Shown: positions 57,165 through 64,000 of the stretch, in pieces
Layout: each line of letters begins with the position of its first letter
How positions within the stretch are numbered: the first letter of the stretch is position 1
From: Dastarcus helophoroides
Lineage: Eukaryota > Arthropoda > Insecta > Coleoptera > Bothrideridae
NCBI GenBank assembly: GCA_028583605.1
Contig: CM053328.1
Span: 37,494,110 to 37,558,109 of the forward strand
Direction: 5' to 3'
Length of the DNA: 64,000 nt
Made by a program: the position numbers and the translations under genes
The notes under the pieces: generated by a model
What the model saw: the letters and a program-made list of their open reading frames with translations, nothing else
Told to the model about the DNA's origin: nothing
The model's database searches: none

Positions 57165-58090
57165 AGGAATTTTGAGTTTTGGCGTCAGTTTACTAATCCA
57201 TTGGAGTCGATTTAATCTAAATTAGAATTAACCTGGAATTAACCATTTGTGCTGCTGTTTAAGATACGTTGGTAAAACCGTTCGTATCATCGAATTTGAT
57301 AATAACAATTTTAAGTTTGGCGTCAATTTGCTTAGATGTAGATCGTTAATTTGAGGGGGAAAAAATCGTTCGCATCATCGAAATTCTTGATGAATGAGTT
57401 AAGCAACAAATTAATCCAATTTGATTAGATATAGATTAGCAATAATATGCCTGATCCTAATGAATATGCGCCAATCGCATCATCAAAATTATTTGGTTGA
57501 GTTTAACATCAGTTTATTAATTTGTTTGATTCCGTTCCATCCAAATTGGTTTTAGCATGCGTGGTTTCATTAAAAGTACGTGGGAAAAACCTTCAGCTTC
57601 ATTGAAATTCGACTTAGGTTTCTAGGAAATATTGAACGCAATTTCATTTGTTAAAGCAAATGAGTAGATTAGTGTTCTGTTTATAGTGTTTGACGCAAGT
57701 GACAATTGACAATTCGCGTAAATTCTCTCAGATAAATATAAATTCAAACGGATATAAAGGATTATCTAAAAATACATTTTCAAGTTCAACATTTATTAAT
57801 CTTGAATGCAATGACTTAGTCTTGAAACCATTTCAGGATTTCGAGCAAAGTAACGAAATTTTGCGTCGTTGCTTTTAATTGTTATTGTTATTATTATTTT
57901 GATATTGTCAACGCGCTTTTTTCAGTTAAATGCGAATGACTATTACATTTTGACTTTTAAATTTCAGATCCCCACTCGCGAGTCTTTTTAGGGTCAAATG
58001 AAGGAAACTATACAATTTTCTCTCATATGCAACAACGTGTCAGGGTATTTACGTTGCAATTTTATTTCGGGAAAAGTTAAACAAAATATG
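57165..58090. other. Intronic or intergenic DNA, nothing recognised
   Basis: Moderately AT-rich sequence without the window's repeat families until 58090. Short phrases such as TTCGTATCATCGAA and TTCGCATCATCGAA recur loosely near 57280-57380. The frame at 57690-57878 has no domain features. Confidence 0.4.
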
Positions 58091-58094
58091 TACC

Positions 58095-58320
58095 AAAAAT
58101 AAATTGTTGTTTTATATGGACGTAAAATAACAAAGAGTCGTAGATTTTCCGGTTGAGTTTTGCCAACGATTTGGTGATTTAAAGGAAAGTTATTTTATAT
58201 GTACTCAAAATAACAAACAATGGTAGATTCTCCGGTCGAATTTTGCCAACAATTCAAGGGCTTTGTTAATCTAAGGCGAATTGTTTTATATTGACGCAAA
58301 ATGACAAAAGTTAGTTTCAT
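58095..58320. repeat. Short tandem repeat, ~105-bp unit
   Basis: TTTTATATGGACGTAAAATAAC, here cut as TTTTATATGGACGTAAAA, then GTAGATTTTCCGGT and GAGTTTTGCCAACGATT recur about twice with moderate divergence. Confidence 0.65.
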
Positions 58321-58429
58321 TTCAAGTAGATATTAGTCAAAATTTCGAATTTAGATAGAAATGTTTCGCTTCCAATAATTGATTTTTTGTTTTAATTTTT
58401 TTTATTTGAAACTGAGATATATTAACATT

Positions 58430-58510
58430 TAACGCCATCTATCTTTATTTACGCATCCTATTCGCAGTGCTCTAAATTCGTAATAGAGTTGGCACTTGCA
58501 AGTTGATTTA
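58430..58510 (+). mobile_element. LINE 3' UTR fragment, third trace
   Basis: CGCCATCTATCTTTATTTACG and CCTATTCGCAGTGCTCT match the tail of the fragment at 54442-54640. No coding part is preserved. Confidence 0.5.
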
Positions 58511-58554
58511 ACTTAAAAAAAAAAATAGTTTTAAAAATTGAAATAAAAATGTGT

Positions 58555-58762
58555 TTTTTTGGTGAAACGGACTGGTCCTTGGTTATCTTTAAAAATTGAA
58601 ATACAAATCTTGTCCCCTGAAACCAAAAAAAGATTAAAAAACACAACAGAGGTTGCTCTAACGCGTTTCTATAGCTAAGCCATCATCTTCAGAGGGGGTA
58701 TCTCTCTGAAGATTCGTATTTCAATTTTTGAAGATAACCAAGGACCAATCCCTTCCACCACA
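58555..58762. mobile_element. Foldback MITE, copy 15
   Basis: The left end GGTGAAACGGACTGG and the full first arm lead to GGGGGTATCTCTCTGAAGATT. The second arm retains only GTATTTCAATTTTTGAAG to CCTTCCACCACAA. AATAGTTTTAA occurs on both sides (near 58528 and 58763). Confidence 0.85.
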
Positions 58763-58904
58763 AATAGTTTTAAGGAAAAATTTTGATGAAACTTCAGCAA
58801 TAGGGCAACATTTTTATATTAAACTCAAAATTTCAATTTTTTCCCCCAAAATTCCTTAAATTTAGAATTTTTCGACTAAGTTTAGAGTTTTAATTTCATC
58901 CCAT

Positions 58905-59165
58905 AACAGTTTACGTTAAAATCCAAAATTTCTTAAGAAGGGCAACTTTTTAAATCGAGCTTTAATAAACAATTAAAATTGTTTAGTCAATAATGTTTGG
59001 TTAAACTGAGAATATCTGTTTTTTTTTTCGTCCCAAAAGTTTACGTTAAAATCCAAAATTCCTTAAGAAGGGCAATTTTTTAAATCGAGCTTTAATAAAC
59101 AATTAAAGTTGTTTAGTCAGTAATTTTTGGTTAAACTGAGAATATCTGTTTTTTTTTTCGTCCTA
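58905..59165. repeat. Tandem duplication, ~130-bp unit, two copies
   Basis: GTTTACGTTAAAATCCAAAAT, here cut as GTTTACGTTAAAATCC, followed by TTAAGAAGGGCAA, AATCGAGCTTTAATAAAC and ACTGAGAATATCTG occurs twice with very few differences, so the duplication is recent. Confidence 0.85.
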
Positions 59166-59539
59166 AAATTGTATTAAGAGTCCAAATTTTGTTTGGAAAC
59201 TTCTGGCATTTGGTTTCCATTTTGTTGGAATTTCATAATTACAGCAGAAGTATGACTTGAAAGCTTAAAATATTCCAGTAAAGCTCAACATTTTCATTTA
59301 TTTTCTAAAAAGATGGCGAGATTTTAGCTTTAAATTGCTACTTGGTAAACATTCCTTGATTTAATTAGAAATTTCAACCAAAGAATCAACTTTTTTCTTA
59401 AACATGGGATTTGTATTTTCCTCCTCAATATTTACGAGTTAAAATTTAAAAATCAACCAAAATTTTGGAAATTTTGTCTTCCTGGTTAGTTGATCTTCAT
59501 ATTTTTCTCAAAATGTAGATTAAAATTTTTGCTCTCTTT

Positions 59540-59745
59540 TCGAAATTTCGCGTTTCAAGTAAGAACTTCTAAAAAAGGATTGAATTTTTAAATTCAAAAT
59601 CAATAAATTTGGACGAATTTAACATTATAATTTCAAATTCGTCCAAATTTGTTAATTTTGAATTCAAAAATGTAATCTTCTTTTCGTAAGTTTTGCCTTG
59701 AAACGCGAAATATTGAGAAGACAGTAAAAATTTTTGAATGAAAGC
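59540..59745. repeat. Inverted repeat, ~80-100-bp arms
   Basis: Left-arm blocks TTTCGCGTTTCAAG, AATTCAAAATCAA and AAATTTGGACGAATTT are mirrored by AAATTCGTCCAAATTT, TTTTGAATTCAAAA and CTTGAAACGCGAAAT around a centre near 59627. Confidence 0.8.
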
Positions 59746-60199
59746 AGAAATATCGAAAAAATGGTCGCAGACTTACAATAAGTAATAAATTCAAGTTTAT
59801 ACTTAGTTGGACAACTTTTTGTGTTAAACCAAGAATTTCTACGTCAACGTTTAGATTTAGGATTCAAAATTCGTTTAGAATGGCTTACTTTGGCGTAATC
59901 CTTGATCAAATTTGTAAATTTTAACCCAAAACCAAAATAATTTCGTAAACCTAGTCATTTTGTTTTTTTTTCTTTAAAATGTTGATTTAGAATTGAAGAT
60001 TCATCCAAAAGATGCCTTGAAATTTTATGATTTGAGCAGAAATTTTAACCGAAAGTAAATTAAATTTAACATTTTTATTTCTATTCTTGGAATGATACAA
60101 TTTTTTCATTTAAATCGCGCCTTTATTGGTTTTTATGACTAGAAATCGATTAGAGTTGAAATTTTAACTAAAAAAATTAAAGTTGTCTAGTTTCATTCA

Positions 60200-63100
60200 G
60201 AGTATTGACTCTTTTGCTCAAAAATTGATCTGGAAATTCAAAAATTCGTCCAAAAAGGGGGAGTGTCTGCTTTAAGTTACGATTTTGTCGAAACTTTATT
60301 GGGCTATACCAACTGGAACCACTACACCCCAATTGGAACTACTCTAATCAAAAAGTTAGAATTTTCTGGATGTTTAAAAAGTATAAACACGTTTTTAACT
60401 CAAGGTTTTTTTTAGCTTGTCAAAGTTTTTAAAATTAGTCCATGGTTTTTATGACTATAGACAATTGGACTTACTTCTAATCAAAAAGCTAGAATTTTCT
60501 GGTTGTTTTAACTTTGATCCTTTTGACTTTAAACTAGAAATTTAATCAAAAAGTATAAAAACATTTTAAACTCGAGGCTTTTATTAGCTTGTCAAAGTTT
60601 TCAAAATTAGTCCATGGTTCTTAGGACTACAGATGGATTAGATTTGAAATTTTAATTAAAGAAATTAAAGTTGTGTAGTTGCATTTAGTACATCCACTCT
60701 TTTGCTCAAAAATTGATCTGGAAATTCAAAATTTTGTCCTAAAAATGGGAGCATCTGCTGTAAGTTACGATTTTGTCGAAATTTCATTTGGCTATACCAA
60801 CTGGAACTACTACACCCCAATTGGAACTACTTCTAATCAAAAAGCTAGAATTTTCTGATTGTTTAAATTTTGATCCCTTTGGCTTTAAACTGGAAATTTA
60901 ACCAAAAAGTATAAAAACGTTTTAAACTCAAGGTTTTTATTAGCTTGTCAAAGTTTTTAAAATTAGTCCATGGTTCTTATGACTATAGATTGATTAGAGT
61001 TGAAATTTTAACTAAAAAAATTAAAGTTGTCTAGTTTCATTCAGAGTATTGACTCTTTTGCTCAAAAATTGATCTGGAAATTTAAAAATTTGTCCTAAAA
61101 TGGAGAGCATCTGCTTTAGCTTACGATTTTGTCGAAATTTCATTGAGCTATACCAACTGGAACTACTACACTCCAATTGGAACTACTTCCTAATCAAAAA
61201 GCTAGAATTTTCTGGTTCTTTAAACTTTGGTCCTTTTGACTTTCAACTAGAAATTTAACCAAAAAGTATAAACACGTTTTAAACTCAAGGTTTTTATTAG
61301 CTTGTCAAAGTTTTCAAAATTAGTCCATGGTTTTTATGACTATAGACAATTGGAACTACTTCTAATCAAAAATCTAGAATTTTCTGGTTGTTTTAACTTT
61401 GATCCTTTTGACTTTAGACTAGAAATTTAATTAAAAAGTATAAAAACATTTTAAACTCAAGGCTTTGCTTAGCTTGTTAAAGTTTTCAAAATTAGTCCAT
61501 GGTTCTTATGACTACAGATGGATTTGATTTGAAATTTTAATTAAAGAAATAAAAGTTGTCTAGGTTGCATTTAGTATATCCACTCCTTTGCTCAAAAATT
61601 GATCTGGAAATTCAAAAATTTGTCCAAAAAAGGGGAGCATCTGCTTTAAGTTACGATTTTGTCGAAATTTCGTTGGGCTATACCAGCTGGAACAACTACA
61701 CCCCAATTGGAACTACTTCTAATCAAAAAGCTAGAATTTTCTGATTGTTTAAACTTTGATCCTTTTGATTTTAAACTGGAAATTTAACCAAAAAGTATAA
61801 AAACGTTTTAAACTCAAGGTTTTTATTAGCTTGTCAAATTTTTTAAAATTAGTCCATGGTTCTTATGACTATAGATTGATTAGAGTTGAAATTTTAACTA
61901 AAAAAATTAAAGTTGTCTAGTTTCATTCAGAGTATTGACTCTTTTGCTCAAAAATTGATCTGGAAATTCAAAAATTTGTCCTAAAATGGGGAGCATCTGC
62001 TTTAGCTTACGATTTTGTCGAAATTTCATTGAGCTGTACCAACTGGAACTACTACACCCCAATTGGAAGTACTTCTAATCGAAAAGCTAGAATTTTCTGG
62101 TTCTTTTAAACTTTGATCCTTTTGACTTTAAACTAGAAATTTAACCAAAAAGTATAAACACGTTTTAAACTCAAGGTTTTTATTAGCTTGGCAAAGTTTT
62201 CAAAATAAGTCCATGGTTTTTATGACTATAGATTGATTAGATTTAAAATTTTAACTAAAGAAATTAAAGTTGTCCAGTTGCATTCAGTATATCCACTCTT
62301 TTGCTCAAAAATTGACCTGGAAATTCAAAAATTTGTCCAAAAAAGAACATCCGTTTTAAGTCAGGATTTTATCAAAATTTATTGGGCTATAACAACTGGA
62401 ACTACTACACCAACTATACCCCAATTGGAACTAGTTTTAGTCAAAGAGCCAGAATTTTCTGGTTGTTTAGACTTTGATTCGTTTGACTTTAACTAGAAAT
62501 TTAACCAAAAAGTATAAAAAATCTTTAAACTCAAGATTTTTATTACCTTTTCAAAGTTTTCAGTACTAGCCCATAGTTCTTATGACTACAGATGGATAAG
62601 AGTTGACATTTTAACTAAACAAATTAAAGTTGTCTAGTTGCATTCAGAATATCGACTCTTTTGCTAAAAAATTGATCTGAAAATTAAAAAATTCGTCCAA
62701 AAAAGGGGAGCATCTGTTCCAACTAACGATTTGACGAAATTTTATTGGGTTACATAAACTGGAACTACTGCACCCGAATTGGAACTACTTCCAATCAAAA
62801 AGCCAGAATTTTCTGATTATTTAAACTTTGATTCTTTGGACTTTAAACTAGAAATTTAACCAAAAAGTATAAGAAATTTTCAAACTCAAGATTTTGATTA
62901 CCTTTTCAAGGTTTTCAATATTAGTTCTCGATTCGTATGACTACAGATGGATTCGAGTTGAAATTTTAACTAAAAAAATTAAAGTAGTTCAGTTGCACCC
63001 AGAATTTCGACTCTTTTGCTCTAAAATTGATGTGAAAATTCAAAAACTTGTCCAAAAAAGGGGAGCATCTGCTTTAAGTCAGGATTTTATCAAAATTTTA

Positions 63101-64000
63101 TTGAGCTATAACAACTGGAACTACTACACTAACTACACCCCAATTGGAACTAGTTTCAATCAAAGAGCCAGAATTTTCTGGTCGTTTAAACTTTGACCCT
63201 TTTGACTTTAAACTAGAAATTTAACCAAAAAGTATAAAAAATTTGTAAACTCAAGAGTTTTATTACCTTTTTCAAAGTTTTCAAAATTATTCTATGGTTC
63301 TTATGACTAGAGATGAATTAGAGTTTAAATTTTAACTAAAAAAAATTAAAGTTGTCCAGTTGCATTCAGAAAATCGATCCTTTTGGTCAAAAATTAATCT
63401 GGAACTTCAAAAATTCGTCCCAAAAAGGGGAGCATCTGCTTTCAGTCAGGATTTTATCGAAATTTTATTGAGCTATAACAACTGGAACTACTACACTAAC
63501 TACACTCCAATTGGAACTAGTTTCAATCAAAGAGCCAGAATTTTCTGGTTGTTTAGACTTTGACCCTTTTGACTTTAAACTAGAAATTTAACCAAAAAGT
63601 TTAAAAAATTTTGAAACTCAAGAGTTTTATTACCTTTTCAAAGTTTTCAAAATTAGTCCATGGTTCTTATGACTAGAGATGAATTAGAGTTTAAATGTTA
63701 ACTAACAAAATTAAAGTTGTTCACTTGCATTCAGAATATCGACACTTTTGCTCAAAAATTGATCTGAAAATTCAAAAATTCGTCCAAAAAAGGGGAGCAT
63801 CTGTTTTCAGTCAGGATTTTATCGAAATTTTATTGAACTATAACAACTGGAACTACTACACTAACTACACTCCAATTGGAACTAGTTTCAATCAAAGAGC
63901 CAGAATTTTCTGGTTGTTTAGACTTTGACCCTTTTGACTTTAAACTAGAAATTTAACCAAAAAGTATAAAAAATTTGTAAACTCAAGAGTTTTATTACCT
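60200..64000. repeat. Satellite array, ~355-365-bp unit, running off the right edge
   Basis: Units contain TGCTCAAAAATTGATCTGG, GGGGAGCATCTGCTTTAAG, ACCAACTGGAACTACTACAC, TCTAATCAAAAAGCTAGAAT and TTTATTAGCTTGTCAAAG. The first motif recurs near 60215, 60705, 61058, 61587, 61944, 62298, 62658, 63018, 63378 and 63743. The first part shows a longer repeat of about 850-880 bp from insertion of an extra partial unit; the last five are regular. The short similar reading frames are repeat translations. Confidence 0.88.

Noticed and set aside
61556..63928. Series of similar short frames (SKIDLEIQKFVQKRGAS)
   Set aside because: They recur with the ~360-bp satellite period and are not conserved as complete proteins.

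Overview
The window reads as a gene-poor, AT-rich insect nuclear region. The evidence is GT-AG introns of 45-58 nt, mariner and Tc1 DNA transposons, the 3' end of a non-LTR retrotransposon, abundant foldback MITEs and long satellite arrays. The insect order cannot be fixed from this sequence; nothing looks bacterial or viral.

One host gene is clear. It lies on the + strand, starts at 36528 and is still open at the last exon found (55920). Eleven coding exons join in phase into at least 3,081 codons. Its N-terminus (residues about 13-49) and a later segment (about 2614-2660, rebuilt across an intron) both resemble the smoothelin N-terminal domain. Between them lie an H/Q-rich tract, an SR-rich tract and about 19 copies of a motif close to EFPSQIRKSPEK. 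I call it a giant smoothelin-related, probably cytoskeletal protein. Exons 1-7 sit at 36.5-45.6 kb, a 9.6-kb repeat-filled intron follows, and exons 8-11 lie at 55.25-55.92 kb. A CRE-type site and an initiator-like sequence at about 57.0 kb, followed by a good splice donor, may mark an internal promoter. A second non-repetitive island at 22.5-22.8 kb may be a distal 5' exon.

Layout. 0-1.45 kb: intergenic. 1.45-2.74 kb: decayed mariner. 2.9-5.7 kb: foldback MITE split by a hAT-like element with a perfect 8-bp target duplication. 7.9-18.3 kb: large inverted duplication (arms 8311-13060 and 14941-18324) holding an apparently intact Tc1 element at 10059-11622, pogo-like MITEs and several foldback MITEs. 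18.55-22.12 kb: terminal-inverted-repeat element with a 2.9-kb hAT-like element nested in it. 22.5-25.2 kb: MITEs, a 175-bp foldback and a LINE fragment. 25.2-27.3 kb: giant hexanucleotide microsatellite inside a dispersed repeat. 27.5-34.5 kb: degenerate AT-rich repeats and a 30.5-32.2 kb satellite with higher-order structure. 34.7-36.5 kb: mostly unique DNA upstream of the gene. 45.6-55.2 kb: large intron with several tandem arrays, including a 213-bp satellite built from half of the foldback MITE. 56-60 kb: foldback, possible promoter, small duplications. 60.2-64 kb: satellite with units of about 360 bp running off the right edge.

One foldback MITE family occurs about 15 times and ties the window together. 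The two arms of the large inverted duplication act as each other's empty-site control, showing which insertions came after the duplication. No CRISPR array, tRNA or rRNA gene was seen.
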